In this document: positions 1 to 8,872 of the stretch, piece after piece | Position numbering within the stretch: position 1 is the first letter of the stretch | Layout of the letters: every line of letters starts with the position of its first letter | Assembly: GCF_000758625.1 (NCBI RefSeq) | Contig: NZ_CP009283.1 | Location: 704,501-768,500, forward strand | Length of the DNA stretch: 64,000 nucleotides | Origin: Paenibacillus sp. FSL R7-0273 | GTDB lineage: Bacteria; Bacillota; Bacilli; Paenibacillales; Paenibacillaceae | Reading direction: 5' to 3' | Notes under the pieces: generated by a model | The model's input: the letters and a program-made list of their open reading frames with translations, nothing else | What the model was told of the DNA's origin: nothing | The model's database searches: none | Program-made: the position numbers and the translations under genes

Positions 1-2
1 TG

Positions 3-1388
3 GTGCTGCATGCAGAGATGAATACGTTGCAAAAATGGAATGTGATTATATTAGGGTTATTACATAGCTTAGCGATTGCTGCTTGTGTGTCACCGGTGCT
101 GTTCCCTTATCAGGAAAACACCATTTTCACATTGCCGGTGAGCTTTCTGATCTTTGTTATGTATGTGATGTCAGCGTCAATACAACAGGTGTTATTCCGC
201 TTGCTCTACTCAGAAGCTATTATTTTCCTATGTATGACAGGTATGCTGTTTGGCTACTCCATAGCCAGCTATAAGCGGGTTTATGCAGGTGACAGCAGCC
301 CATTCGCTGTTTATTTAGCAGGCAGCCTGATGTTATTAGTGATCGCATTTGCAGCATGCTTCCATATACAGCGGGTAATCCAGGCCAAGTATGCACTACT
401 CCAGGACGGGCTGGGTGACTGGTTCGTGAAGCAATGGGAGGATGCACTAAGCCAGCAGGAAAAAGGGTTGTCCTGGTCCGGTTTTGATTCCAAGCTGGCC
501 CCTATGTTTCCTAATGACGGTATTAGAATCCTATATAAACACAAGGCTGTGTATACCAGTGGGGTCTTTCTTGAACCGGAGTTTAAGTCAGGCAAGTCGC
601 TTTATGCAGGAGAAGTCATGCTGATGATTCACGAAACCCATACACACCAGTCTTTTACGCCCGGGCAATATTATATGGCATACGCCTTAACCCGTTATAT
701 GCAGGACAAGCTTAGCCAATGGGAAGAGATGGGCAGGATGAAGCTGCCGGATGCTGACCAGGGCGGGAATTTCAGTGAGGAGCTGAGGTTCCGCAAAGAG
801 GTGACGTATTATCTGCACGATAACATTCTGCAAAATATCATTGCGACCAAAAATATCGTAGCCACTTTACCAACGGAGCAGTCTGCGCTGAAGGAGCTGG
901 CGGTAGAAACCTTGGGCGACCTGAATACGTCGATACGCTCGCAAATGCATGAGATTTATCCGTCTACCCTTGCTGACCTGTCTTTTGAACGGAACATTCA
1001 TATCCTGCTTGATGAGCTGCGGAAGCGGTATGGCAGCATTCCGGCTCCCCATATTCAGTATGAAATTCTCGAGCGGATGGATGAGCAGTCTGCGTATTTA
1101 TTGTACCGTACGCTGCAGGAGCTCCTGGCGAACACCTGTAAATATGCGGAGGCAGATCATATCTGGATTCATTTGTATACCGCGGACCACTGGATTATGG
1201 AAGTGAAAGAGGATGGCAAACCACTCGTGCAGGAGGACATGGAGGGAAAGATTAAGCATTTGGGGCTTTCCAGCTTGAGGCAGCAGGCGGGTTCGCTTGG
1301 CGGCGCTTTTGAATGGGCTCAGCATGAGGATTATAAATTGTTCATACTACGACTTCCAAGGAGAACATATGAAGGTACTCTTATTTGA
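3..1388 (+). CDS. NarL-family sensor histidine kinase
   Basis: Membrane sensor kinase that would phosphorylate the response regulator encoded just downstream. The N-terminal ~125 residues hold about four hydrophobic membrane segments with very short loops, so the signal is probably sensed in or near the membrane. The phosphoacceptor region reads LHDNILQNI with His at about residue 272, the HisKA_3 (NarL/DesK-type) pattern. It is followed by an N-box-like QELLANTCKYAEA and a degenerate HATPase_c domain near the C terminus. The start is uncertain because the window begins here: GTG at 3 or ATG at 18 (MNTLQKW) are both possible, but the first membrane helix is complete, so little is missing. The last 20 bases overlap the regulator gene, which argues for one mRNA. 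Ligand unknown. Confidence 0.85.
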   Translation: MLHAEMNTLQKWNVIILGLLHSLAIAACVSPVLFPYQENTIFTLPVSFLIFVMYVMSASIQQVLFRLLYSEAIIFLCMTGMLFGYSIASYKRVYAGDSSPFAVYLAGSLMLLVIAFAACFHIQRVIQAKYALLQDGLGDWFVKQWEDALSQQEKGLSWSGFDSKLAPMFPNDGIRILYKHKAVYTSGVFLEPEFKSGKSLYAGEVMLMIHETHTHQSFTPGQYYMAYALTRYMQDKLSQWEEMGRMKLPDADQGGNFSEELRFRKEVTYYLHDNILQNIIATKNIVATLPTEQSALKELAVETLGDLNTSIRSQMHEIYPSTLADLSFERNIHILLDELRKRYGSIPAPHIQYEILERMDEQSAYLLYRTLQELLANTCKYAEADHIWIHLYTADHWIMEVKEDGKPLVQEDMEGKIKHLGLSSLRQQAGSLGGAFEWAQHEDYKLFILRLPRRTYEGTLI

Positions 1389-1968
1389 TGATCATAAGCT
1401 GTTTGCAAAAAGCCTGGAAATTGTCATGGCGAACCATATCGGTGAATTTCTGTGCTTCCAGACACCGGATAACATAACGGAAATTGTACAGCAGGAAAAG
1501 CCCGATTTGATTCTGCTGGATATTCATATGGGCGCGTATAGCGGACTCGATGTGTGCCGGGAGGTGCTGTACCATTTTCCTGAGCAGAAGGTCGCTTTCT
1601 TATCCGGATACAACCTGCATGAATACAATCTGGAAGCGAAGCGCATGGGGGCTAAGGGCTTTTTAGATAAAAATATGTCCGTCGAGCATCTGATCGACAG
1701 CATCAGGCAGCTCCAGCAGGGCGGCACCATCTTTATGGAAAATGAGGATGCTGTGATCGAGGAGCTGACCCCGCGTGAGAAGGAAATTTTGCAGTGTGCA
1801 AGCAACGGGGATACGCAGCAGGTGATTGCCGATAAGCTGTTTATCAGCAGACGCACAGTCAACAATCATCTAATGTCGATTAACGATAAGCTGATGGTGA
1901 ACTCCACCGTTGCTGCCATTGTAAAAGGGATCGAGCTGGGCGTTATTAAGCTGTCGAACAATCGGTGA
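1369..1968 (+). CDS. LuxR/NarL-type response regulator
   Basis: DNA-binding response regulator, 199 aa, partner of the kinase that overlaps its 5' end. It has a receiver domain with acidic pair DD at residues 7-8, phosphoacceptor Asp at about residue 51 (LILLDIH) and the conserved Lys in GFLDKN, then a C-terminal LuxR helix-turn-helix beginning LTPREKEILQ. ATG at 1369 is chosen because it follows AAGGAGAACAT directly and gives a standard receiver N terminus (MKVLLFDDHK). The pair faces a convergent ABC transporter operon, an arrangement often seen when a two-component system controls an export or resistance pump. That target is inference. Confidence 0.9.
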   Translation: MKVLLFDDHKLFAKSLEIVMANHIGEFLCFQTPDNITEIVQQEKPDLILLDIHMGAYSGLDVCREVLYHFPEQKVAFLSGYNLHEYNLEAKRMGAKGFLDKNMSVEHLIDSIRQLQQGGTIFMENEDAVIEELTPREKEILQCASNGDTQQVIADKLFISRRTVNNHLMSINDKLMVNSTVAAIVKGIELGVIKLSNNR

Positions 1969-1975
1969 AAAGGAA

Positions 1976-2007
1976 AAAGGCATCCGCTTTGGATGCCTTT
2001 ATTTATT
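1976..2007. terminator. bidirectional terminator between convergent operons
   Basis: A 10-bp perfect stem (AAAGGCATCC with GGATGCCTTT, 5-nt loop) is followed by a T/A-rich tail. It lies between the response regulator stop and the convergent ABC permease stop and could serve both. Confidence 0.8.
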
Positions 2008-2779
2008 GTACCAGTGCTGCGGATGTCTTTTGCGAGAAAACTAAGCGCTGAACACAGATTGCTGCGATCACAAGTCCGGCAGAGATGGCGAGCAGGATCA
2101 CATTATCTTTAACCACACTGCCGAATGCAGAGTTGCCAGTCCAAGCCGCCAGCAAAGCATTTCGTCCGTAGATGACCGGATTAATATAATACACCAGCTT
2201 TTGCAGAAACTGCGGGAACATTTCAATCGGAAACGTTAAGCCGCCAAGGAACATCTGGAACATATAAAAGGCTAAGGAGATCGGATTATAGATAGAAGCC
2301 TTTCTCAGAATTGAGGTTAACAGGAACGTAACTGCAAAATGGAAAATCTCAATGACGGCAAGGGTAACAAGTACCGGGATGATATTTTGCATGGGGAATA
2401 CGGTTCCCTTATAGAAATAAGTAAATACAATGAAAGCGACAATGACGATAAGCTGAAAGGCAAAGGTCGCCACGAATAAAGTGAAGGAGAAGCAGAGCTC
2501 GCTGACACCCATGAACTTGAATTTTTGCAGGTTGCCGCTTTCCCTCGCCTGTACATAAAACGTTCCGAACACGCTGATCACCGCATTGCCAATAATAATG
2601 ATGATGTACAGCGGGATGAGCAGGTCAGATAAGGACGAGCCGCTGAACTCCACATTTTGCAGCATATATCCGAATAAAATATAAAAGCCGATCGGCATCA
2701 AGAAGGCCATAAGGACAGACGATTTATCTCTGAATAACAGCTTGAAATTATATTTGGTTAAGCTTATTACGGGTTTCAT
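2003..2779 (-). CDS. ABC-2 type transporter permease
   Basis: Integral membrane subunit of an ABC exporter, 258 aa, with about six hydrophobic segments and the ABC-2 membrane family layout. One segment lies near residue 22, then there is a paired group in the middle and a final helix close to the C terminus. Its start overlaps the stop of the upstream ATPase gene (ATGA), so the two are translationally coupled. Together they would form a two-gene exporter of unknown substrate, such as a lipid, peptide or drug. It converges on a NarL-type two-component system that may regulate it. Confidence 0.85.
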   Translation of the reverse strand: MKPVISLTKYNFKLLFRDKSSVLMAFLMPIGFYILFGYMLQNVEFSGSSLSDLLIPLYIIIIIGNAVISVFGTFYVQARESGNLQKFKFMGVSELCFSFTLFVATFAFQLIVIVAFIVFTYFYKGTVFPMQNIIPVLVTLAVIEIFHFAVTFLLTSILRKASIYNPISLAFYMFQMFLGGLTFPIEMFPQFLQKLVYYINPVIYGRNALLAAWTGNSAFGSVVKDNVILLAISAGLVIAAICVQRLVFSQKTSAALVQ

Positions 2780-3669
2780 TTAGTTTCTCCCTTCTCATCC
2801 AGCTCATAGCCAATCATTGTTAGAAAAGCATCCTCAAACGTCCGTTTCTGCAGCTGGATATCGTATCCCCCGCAAATTTTCAGGTTATCGAATACATCCT
2901 TTTCGTTCTCTTCCTTGTATTCGATCATTACTTTATTGCTTTGCTGCTTATACGCATATTTTAGGGAGGAGAAGCTAAAGCTGGAATCCACAAGACAGGT
3001 CGCTATTTTATGCCCCGCAAAGGCAGCATTGATCAGATCAGGAACAGTCCCCTGCAGCTTAACCATACCCTGTTCAAGGACAATCACATAGTCGGACAAG
3101 TACTCCACCTCGTCTAAAAAGTGGCTGGTCAGCAGCATACTAACGCCCTTCTCCTTACGGATTTTGTTCAGAAGATCCCAGATCATTCTGCGGGACATAA
3201 CATCCAGCCCTGTCGTAAGCTCATCCAGAATAATCAGCTTAGGATTGCCGATGGTCGCCAGCAGCACCGCGATTTTTTGCTTTTCGCCGCCGGACAGCTT
3301 CTCCAGATAGGAATTCTTAAAGGGCAGCATTTGCACACTTTGCAGCAGCTCATCCACCGTCTCCCGGCTATCCAGCAGTTCAATATAGAGCTGTACAATA
3401 TCCTTTACTTTGGCGTTTTTTTCGAACGTGGACGTCTGAGTCTGCACCCTGATGTATTTATAGAGCTCCTTTTTATTAAAACCATATGTAATGGCGCCTT
3501 CATAGTTTAAGTTTTGCATGATGGCTTGAATCAAGGTGCTTTTTCCTGCCCCGTTATGCCCCACAATCGATACGATGCTGTTATCTTCGATAGAAAAGGA
3601 GGCTTTGGTCACCGCATTTTTATTGGCTTTATGGTAACGTATGGATACGTCCTGTACATTTAATATCAT
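2776..3669 (-). CDS. ABC transporter ATP-binding protein
   Basis: Cytoplasmic ATPase subunit of the exporter, 297 aa. Walker A is GHNGAGKST at residues 37-45, the ABC signature LSGGEKQKI is near residue 124, and Walker B is LIILDELT near residue 145. The roughly 80 residues after the ATPase core form a short accessory domain common in drug- and antibiotic-type ABC-2 exporters. It is the first gene of the operon and is coupled to the permease. Substrate cannot be told from sequence. Confidence 0.9.
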   Translation of the reverse strand: MILNVQDVSIRYHKANKNAVTKASFSIEDNSIVSIVGHNGAGKSTLIQAIMQNLNYEGAITYGFNKKELYKYIRVQTQTSTFEKNAKVKDIVQLYIELLDSRETVDELLQSVQMLPFKNSYLEKLSGGEKQKIAVLLATIGNPKLIILDELTTGLDVMSRRMIWDLLNKIRKEKGVSMLLTSHFLDEVEYLSDYVIVLEQGMVKLQGTVPDLINAAFAGHKIATCLVDSSFSFSSLKYAYKQQSNKVMIEYKEENEKDVFDNLKICGGYDIQLQKRTFEDAFLTMIGYELDEKGETK

Positions 3670-3800
3670 AGTTGATGGCTCCCTTCGTTGCTTACAAGAG
3701 CTATTCTATATGAATCATGAACAGGGGGCATGAGTAATTTGTGCAAAGTTAATATGCAATGAAGTCAAAGCCACTCGTTTTGCGTGTTACTCCGGCTTAG

Positions 3801-4337
3801 TCACTGCCATCTATACTTATTAATATAACGGATATAACCCCTTGCACTTTGATCGATTTCTGCATCACTGGCCTGAAAGGAAGCTCCGAACACAGCGAAA
3901 TAGGGTAATGCAACTGCGCCTACATGGTTTGCGCTGGCTTTGAAAGGCGTCGTCACCTGATCTACGGTAAAAGAAACGGAGCCCTCAGGCAGATAATTTT
4001 CCTGCTTATCCCCGATGGACATGGCGAGGCCCAGCTTTTTCCCTTTTAGCCGGTCTCCTTTTGATCCGTAAGCCCATCCGTGAGTGAAGACATCATCAAA
4101 CCATTTCTTCAATAAAGGCGGATAGCTGTACCAATACAGCGGGAATTGAAAGACAATATGCTCATGTGCCTCTAACCGTTGTTGCTCGGTTTGAACATTA
4201 ATGCTCCAGTCAGGATACTCTTTGTAAAGCTCATGGAGGGTAACATCGTTTGGATATTGCAGCAGCTCTTCTTTCCATCTCAGGTTAACCCTTGAACCCT
4301 CCAGATTAGGATGCGCCAGAATCACCAGTGTCTTCAT
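3801..4337 (-). CDS. NAD(P)H-dependent flavodoxin-fold oxidoreductase
   Basis: Flavoprotein of the NAD(P)H:quinone oxidoreductase / KefF family, 178 aa, which reduces quinones or electrophiles using FMN or FAD. The N-terminal MKTLVILAHPNLEGSRVN is the flavodoxin-like phosphate-binding strand-loop, and FQFPLYWYSYPPLLKKWFDDVF is the family hallmark around residues 83-105. An AAAAGGAG site precedes ATG. It is transcribed divergently from an HxlR regulator, the usual arrangement for redox- or electrophile-induced quinone reductases, so repression by that regulator is likely. Confidence 0.85.
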   Translation of the reverse strand: MKTLVILAHPNLEGSRVNLRWKEELLQYPNDVTLHELYKEYPDWSINVQTEQQRLEAHEHIVFQFPLYWYSYPPLLKKWFDDVFTHGWAYGSKGDRLKGKKLGLAMSIGDKQENYLPEGSVSFTVDQVTTPFKASANHVGAVALPYFAVFGASFQASDAEIDQSARGYIRYINKYRWQ

Positions 4338-4404
4338 AATGAAAGCTCCTTTTAACCCGTATAGTTGATACCACCATTATGTTGCAGGCTTTGGCAAATG
4401 AAAA

Positions 4405-4443
4405 TACACACAATAAAGTAAGATGGTTACCTCAAAGTGTGTA
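4405..4443. promoter_or_regulatory. candidate HxlR operator in divergent promoter region
   Basis: Inverted repeat TACACAC (4405-4411) and GTGTGTA (4437-4443), centred between the quinone reductase and the HxlR regulator. The position and symmetry fit an operator for the divergent pair. The 25-nt gap is long, so this is only a candidate. Confidence 0.4.
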
Positions 4444-4522
4444 CTAGACTCGACCAGACACGGAATGCGATAATAAATCTTTTAACTGGCTTGATAGATC
4501 AGCATGAACGGGGTGTTATTAT

Positions 4523-4891
4523 ATGAAGCAATATCATCTGGGCATAGAGGCGACTCTGGAGATTATCGGCGGCAAATGGAAGGCGTTGATTATATGTTTA
4601 CTGATGTCCGGCACAAAGAGAACCAGCGAGCTACAGCACAGTATTTCCGGTATTTCGCAAAAGGTGCTGATTCAGCAGCTTCGTGAGCTTGAAAAGGACG
4701 GGCTGGTAAAACGGTTTGTCTATCAGCAGATGCCGCCAAAAGTCGAATATAGCCTGACGGAATATGGCGTTACAGCCAATCGGATCATTGACGTGATGTG
4801 CTCCTGGGGCAGAGAGAATATTCAGATTAGACAGGAACGGGGAGAAGCTATTATTTTGCTAGAGGAGCAGCCGCCGGGGGTCAGTAATTGA
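4523..4891 (+). CDS. HxlR-family transcriptional regulator
   Basis: Winged-helix regulator, 122 aa. The opening (EATLEIIGGKWKALII) is the HxlR family signature, and the recognition helix region reads ISQKVLIQQLRELEKDGLV. Such proteins act as dimers and often sense electrophiles or redox state through cysteine; one Cys lies at about residue 46 or later in the chain, in CSWGREN. It is encoded head-to-head with the flavodoxin-fold oxidoreductase, its probable target. Confidence 0.88.
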   Translation: MKQYHLGIEATLEIIGGKWKALIICLLMSGTKRTSELQHSISGISQKVLIQQLRELEKDGLVKRFVYQQMPPKVEYSLTEYGVTANRIIDVMCSWGRENIQIRQERGEAIILLEEQPPGVSN

Positions 4892-4905
4892 TGGGGGGGA
4901 ATAGC

Positions 4906-5293
4906 TTGGAGAAGAAGAGAGTCGCTCAGATTTGTGATAATAATGACAAAAAGGTTATAGCCCGTGGAATACTCGAGGCTCTGCCGGAGTGGTTTGGGAT
5001 TCCGGAAACAAGAGAGGATTATATTCTGGAAAGTGTACAGCAGCCGTTTTTTGTGGCAAAAGAAAACCAGCACGCCATAGGATTTCTGTGTCTGAAAGAA
5101 ACAGGTAAGGATACAGTAGAGCTTGCCGTAATGGGTTTCTAAAAGAATGAAAACGGTCCAAATGGGGCGATATGAGGAGTATGATCATACAAACCGATTT
5201 TATTTAGGCCTTGGTTTTAAGGAGCTGGAGGTGTTCCCGACACTATGGGGTGAACTGAACCCATGCCAAATATATGTGATGGCTATAAGCTAA
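4906..5293 (+). pseudogene. GNAT acetyltransferase remnant with internal deletion
   Basis: Remains of a GNAT-family N-acetyltransferase. The 5' part, from TTG 4906 after a GGGGGG ribosome site, encodes the N-terminal strands (for example FFVAKENQHAIGFLCLKET and VELAVMG) and stops at 5142. From about 5150 another frame resumes the same protein (KTVQMGRYEEYDHTNRFY, then LGLGFKELEVFPTLWGELNP) and ends at 5293. The piece in between, which normally carries the Q/RxxGxG/A acetyl-CoA pyrophosphate loop, is missing. An internal deletion of very roughly 80-100 bases plus a frame change explains this. Not functional as an acetyltransferase. Confidence 0.8.
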
Positions 5294-5452
5294 TGTAATG
5301 CCTGTTTGAAAGCGCTTAAACGAGGGGTGGCGGAGGAGACAACAGCGGCTGGAAGTCCAAACATTCTCTGGAGTCACATGCAATCCCAAAACAGCATAAT
5401 ATTAGTTCGATCTATATAACACAAATTTTAATTAAGAGGAGGAGAAGCAAGC

Positions 5453-5920
5453 TTGAGCAAAAATATTGTTGTACAGGGTTACTCTGAGATCCAGAGTGGA
5501 GAGTATGATGTAATTGACGTTATGGGCGCCGGACTGGTTCATGGCAATTTACACGCAGATGTAATTGATGTTAACGGATCACTTGAGGTTAATGGGAATA
5601 TATCTGCTACCTCAATTGATGTGTTAGGAGGGATAACATGTAAAGGAGTGATCAGCACCCAAACTTTAGAGATTTCTGGAGGGCTGGAAGCTGAAGGACT
5701 TTTGGCTAAATCGATTACTATGAATATCTCTAGTGATACCTCGATTAATCATATTTCTGCAGAATTCCTGAAAATCACTATTAATCCTGGTTGCGGAGTA
5801 CTCAAATTTGATGTATTGGAAGATGGCATTCTGCAGAAGAAAGAGCAGGAACATATAAAAGGGGGAGAGATTGTATTTCAACATGTGATATTAAAAGATT
5901 TCATTCTATATAGAACGTAA
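5453..5920 (+). CDS. bactofilin-like polymer-forming protein
   Basis: 155 aa, rich in short repeated strands (VIDVMGAG, VIDVNGSLEVNG, SIDVLGGITCKG, TLEISGGLEAEG) typical of the right-handed beta-helix of polymer-forming cytoskeletal (bactofilin) proteins. The TTG start at 5453 is chosen because AGGAGGAG lies 8 bases upstream. In Firmicutes such small members are often membrane-associated scaffolds, and some are paired. No partner is seen here, and the C-terminal ~50 residues are not repetitive. Function beyond scaffold is unknown. Confidence 0.75.
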   Translation: MSKNIVVQGYSEIQSGEYDVIDVMGAGLVHGNLHADVIDVNGSLEVNGNISATSIDVLGGITCKGVISTQTLEISGGLEAEGLLAKSITMNISSDTSINHISAEFLKITINPGCGVLKFDVLEDGILQKKEQEHIKGGEIVFQHVILKDFILYRT

Positions 5921-5962
5921 TTAAGGTTATAACCTGACGAGGGGGCGATCCGCCGCTACCAC

Positions 5963-5997
5963 AGCCCAAGTCCGTCGATGGGGTTAGGACTTGGGCT
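5963..5997. terminator. stem-loop after bactofilin-like gene
   Basis: An 11-bp perfect stem (AGCCCAAGTCC with GGACTTGGGCT) with a 13-nt loop. There is no T run after it, so it may be a weak terminator or an mRNA-protecting hairpin. Confidence 0.5.
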
Positions 5998-6010
5998 AAC
6001 TTGGTGAGCC

Positions 6011-6055
6011 GAAATAACTGTACTTTCTGCAACTAAACCTGACTAATTAGCGCCG
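6011..6055 (+). repeat. dispersed intergenic repeat, copy A
   Basis: A 45-base block that matches the reverse complement of 46628-46672 at 43 of 45 positions. It sits in the 330-base gene-free stretch 5921-6249. The rest of that stretch holds related short words (TGTACAGAATACATTTA, TGTACAAAGTACACTTA) that look like degraded repeats of the same kind. No gene is seen in this stretch. Confidence 0.75.
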
Positions 6056-6249
6056 TTTTAGAATATAACTGCACTCTGTACACTTATATTTGCTGAAAAT
6101 GCCCGAAACCGGCTTTTTCGAGGAAAATAGATGTACAGAATACATTTATTTTCTTATAATGATTCATTTTCTCTGTTTTAATTGTACAAAGTACACTTAA
6201 ACGGATTTGACCCTGAACCCACTGACTGAGGTTAGTGTAAAGTGTCAGC

Positions 6250-7227
6250 CTATTCCCAGTAAGGTTTCCCGCTATAGAGGAACGATTGACCATTCATATA
6301 GGTACTAACCTCTCTGCTTGCTAATCTTCCAATATGATCAGGCAGCCATTCCTGCCAGTCAGGCAGACCCAGCCAGAAATTCATAGTTTCCAGCTGCGCT
6401 GCAATAAAAAAGCCCTCCAACAACTCAACATGGTTATCCGGTAACGGATAATACTCCGCATAGGATTGAAGCAGCTGTTCTCTAAATGCAGGATGGATAT
6501 AGGAGAACGTCCAGCCAAGATCAACTAAATAGTATCCAAACCCGCAAGCGCCAAAGTCGATCGGCCGTACCTCTTTTCCATGAAACACCAGATTATTTGG
6601 AATTAAATCCGCATGAATCATTCCCCAATTGCCTGGAGCTCTTTCAATAGTGTTCATCATTGCAATGACTCGGTGACCGGCTTGCTGAAGAAGCGCTGTA
6701 TCCTCTGCGTTAAGCATACCTGCATCAGACTGCTCTTCAAGCTTGTCCAGGGATTGCAGTATCCGGGAGCTGTCAAAGGAAGGGCGTTCAAATAAACCTG
6801 GGATGCTCCAATTCGAGGCTTGCCGGTGTAATTTACCCATCATTCCCCCTATAGCCGCCGCGTCCTCTACAGTAGGAATAAAGGGCTTCTGCTCACCCTC
6901 CACCCATCTTAGTAAAGTGCAATTAATATCGTCTACGTTCGTGATGAATTCCCCGCGGATATTCTTAAAAGGTGCCGGCACAGTTACATCTGTTTCCAAG
7001 GCCAGGGCTTGAAGCCAGACCATTTCAGAATCGATCACTTCCGGCTTACTCCAGAAGCTTTCAAGAGCATCCCCTTTGGATTGGTGCAGGCGCAGGCTGT
7101 AGCTGTTGTTGTCCATGTCAGTGACCTTATAGATCGTATTCCCGCTTTGTGCGATAAAATCAACCGACTTGCAAGTTATTGCGTAGTTACTTAAGGCCTT
7201 CTGAGCAGTATTCAAAAGATTAATCAA
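6250..7227 (-). CDS. phosphotransferase (APH/choline-kinase fold)
   Basis: 325-aa kinase-like phosphotransferase of the aminoglycoside phosphotransferase / homoserine kinase-type superfamily. The catalytic loop is GMIHADLIPNNLVF (Asp in HADLIPNN), and the metal-binding motif is PIDFGACGFG, about 20 residues later. Residues near IAQSGNTIYKVTD form the ATP-binding N-lobe. TTG at 7227 is preferred over the upstream ATG because GAGGAG lies 9 bases before it. The substrate is not evident, and the family covers small-molecule kinases as well as antibiotic-modifying enzymes. The gene stands alone. Confidence 0.75.
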   Translation of the reverse strand: MINLLNTAQKALSNYAITCKSVDFIAQSGNTIYKVTDMDNNSYSLRLHQSKGDALESFWSKPEVIDSEMVWLQALALETDVTVPAPFKNIRGEFITNVDDINCTLLRWVEGEQKPFIPTVEDAAAIGGMMGKLHRQASNWSIPGLFERPSFDSSRILQSLDKLEEQSDAGMLNAEDTALLQQAGHRVIAMMNTIERAPGNWGMIHADLIPNNLVFHGKEVRPIDFGACGFGYYLVDLGWTFSYIHPAFREQLLQSYAEYYPLPDNHVELLEGFFIAAQLETMNFWLGLPDWQEWLPDHIGRLASREVSTYMNGQSFLYSGKPYWE

Positions 7228-7401
7228 ATCAACATCGCTCCTCGTTGTAATGGTATAAAATAACAATAGCATCAACTGGTTACTGGGAATGTGTAAGGGT
7301 TGGTTATAGTTGTTTTTGACTGTTTTTGGGACTGCAACGAATTGGCCTTTAAGAACAGTGCGTTTATACTTTGTTTAAACATTCCGGGGGGCGGTTCCAG
7401 G

Positions 7402-7545
7402 TTCCAGGTTCAAAAATGGGGTAACAGCTTAGGCATTCGTATTCCGAAGTCAGCTACTCTGGACGATATCCTATCCTGGGTCACACCGGGAAATCTCCAT
7501 AAAGAGGTTTCTACTGGAGAGCAACAAGGACGGGAAATATGGTGA
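7402..7545 (+). pseudogene. mazE: mazE antitoxin remnant
   Basis: Antitoxin of a MazEF module, now broken. The start keeps the AbrB-type DNA-binding strand (VQKWGNSLGIRIPKS). It then jumps straight to the C-terminal toxin-binding tail (LDDILSWVTPGNLHKEVSTG, then GREIW), so about 30 residues of the middle are gone. No clear start codon precedes the homology; instead there is a short direct repeat of GGTTCCA. The stop overlaps the ATG of the mazF remnant (TGATG), as in intact operons. Confidence 0.8.
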
Positions 7546-7748
7546 TGGACGGGTACGTACCGGATCGCGGCGACTAGGGCCACTCGTTTGAAGTCATTAT
7601 TCCGCACAATCAGCCCATCGAAGGAGTTATCCTTGCCGATCAAGTAAAGAGTTTAGACTGGCAGTCCTGGCAGGCAGCGTTCATCTGTAAAATACCGCAG
7701 GCAATACTATCAGAAGTTGTTGCTAAATTGGACTTGCTGATTCGCTGA
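7545..7748 (+). pseudogene. mazF: mazF toxin remnant
   Basis: Remnant of the MazF endoribonuclease toxin. It begins MDGYVPDRGD and hits a TAG stop. The C-terminal part then resumes (FEVIIPHNQPIEGVILADQV, KSLDW, then ICKIPQAILSEVVAKLDLLI). About 50 or more central residues are missing, including the usual catalytic and RNA-binding segment, so no active toxin can be made. A strong terminator follows. Confidence 0.8.
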
Positions 7749-7750
7749 CT

Positions 7751-7776
7751 AGAGGGGCATACCCCCTCTTTTTTAT
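7751..7776 (+). terminator. terminator after mazEF remnant
   Basis: A 7-bp stem (AGAGGGG with CCCCTCT) followed by a run of T residues. Confidence 0.85.
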
Positions 7777-7863
7777 TGGGTTATGATATACTTATGAAAT
7801 GTCTACAATTAAATCATACTCAGGATAAAGCTTTATCCTGATACCCATAGAGAGGTTTCCAAC

Positions 7864-8847
7864 ATGACAACTAACTTTTGGCGCGATTTGCCGCGTCCCT
7901 TTTTTATATTGGCGCCGATGGAGGATGTGACGGATGTGGTGTTTCGTCATGTCGTAAGTAAGGCGGGCAGACCGGATGTGTTTTTTACCGAGTTTGCGAA
8001 TACGGAGAGCTACTGCCACCCGGAGGGGCATCATGCGGTGCGCGGGCGGTTGACGTTTACAGAGGATGAGCAGCCGATTGTTGCGCATATCTGGGGAGAT
8101 AAGCCGGAATATTTCCGGCAGATGAGCATCGGGATGGCGGAGGAAGGCTTCAAGGGCATCGACCTTAACATGGGCTGTCCTGTAGCGAACGTAGCCGAGA
8201 ACGGGAAGGGAAGCGGCCTGATCTGCCGTCCCGAGCTTGCAGCGGAGATCATCCAGGCGGCGAAGGCCGGGGGACTGCCGGTCAGCGTGAAAACAAGGCT
8301 CGGGTTCACCGAAATCGATGAATGGCGCGGCTGGTTAACCCATATTTTGCAGCAGGATATTGTGAATCTGTCGATTCATCTGCGCACACGTGAGGAAATG
8401 AGCAAGGTGGATGCCCACTGGGAGCTGATTCCTGAGATCAAAAAGCTTCGCGATGAGATTGCACCCAATACCTTGTTAACCATTAACGGAGATATCCCTG
8501 ACCGCCAGACTGGCCTGAAGCTTGCTGAGGAGTATGGGGTGGATGGGATTATGATCGGGCGGGGGATTTTTCAGAATCCGTTTGCGTTTGAGCAGGAGCC
8601 GAAGGAGCACAGTAGCGCGGAACTGCTGGATCTGCTGCGGCTGCATCTGGACCTTTATGATCAATACGCAGGACAGGCACCACGCTCGTTCAGCCCGCTT
8701 CAGCGGTTCTTCAAAATCTACGTCCGCGGCTTCCGCGGAGCCGGAGAACTAAGAAATACCCTGATGAATACCAAGTCAACGGGTGAAGTGCGTGCGCTGC
8801 TGGATGCTTTTGTGAGTAAGGAGCCTGACGAGGCGGAGAACGTATAG
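7864..8847 (+). CDS. dus: tRNA-dihydrouridine synthase
   Basis: FMN-dependent enzyme that reduces uridine to dihydrouridine in tRNA D-loops, 327 aa. The TIM-barrel motifs are in order: [17 protein letters not shown] (FMN site, residues ~17-33), [10 protein letters not shown] with the catalytic Cys at about residue 107, SVKTRLG, the strand TINGDI and the phosphate-binding [12 protein letters not shown]. It has the compact length of Firmicutes Dus-like proteins. A GAGAGG ribosome site lies about 7 bases before ATG. It is followed at 25 bases by a small gene, probably in the same transcript. Confidence 0.92.
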   Translation: MTTNFWRDLPRPFFILAPMEDVTDVVFRHVVSKAGRPDVFFTEFANTESYCHPEGHHAVRGRLTFTEDEQPIVAHIWGDKPEYFRQMSIGMAEEGFKGIDLNMGCPVANVAENGKGSGLICRPELAAEIIQAAKAGGLPVSVKTRLGFTEIDEWRGWLTHILQQDIVNLSIHLRTREEMSKVDAHWELIPEIKKLRDEIAPNTLLTINGDIPDRQTGLKLAEEYGVDGIMIGRGIFQNPFAFEQEPKEHSSAELLDLLRLHLDLYDQYAGQAPRSFSPLQRFFKIYVRGFRGAGELRNTLMNTKSTGEVRALLDAFVSKEPDEAENV

Positions 8848-8872
8848 ATATTTAACGGGTAAGGAGGATTAC

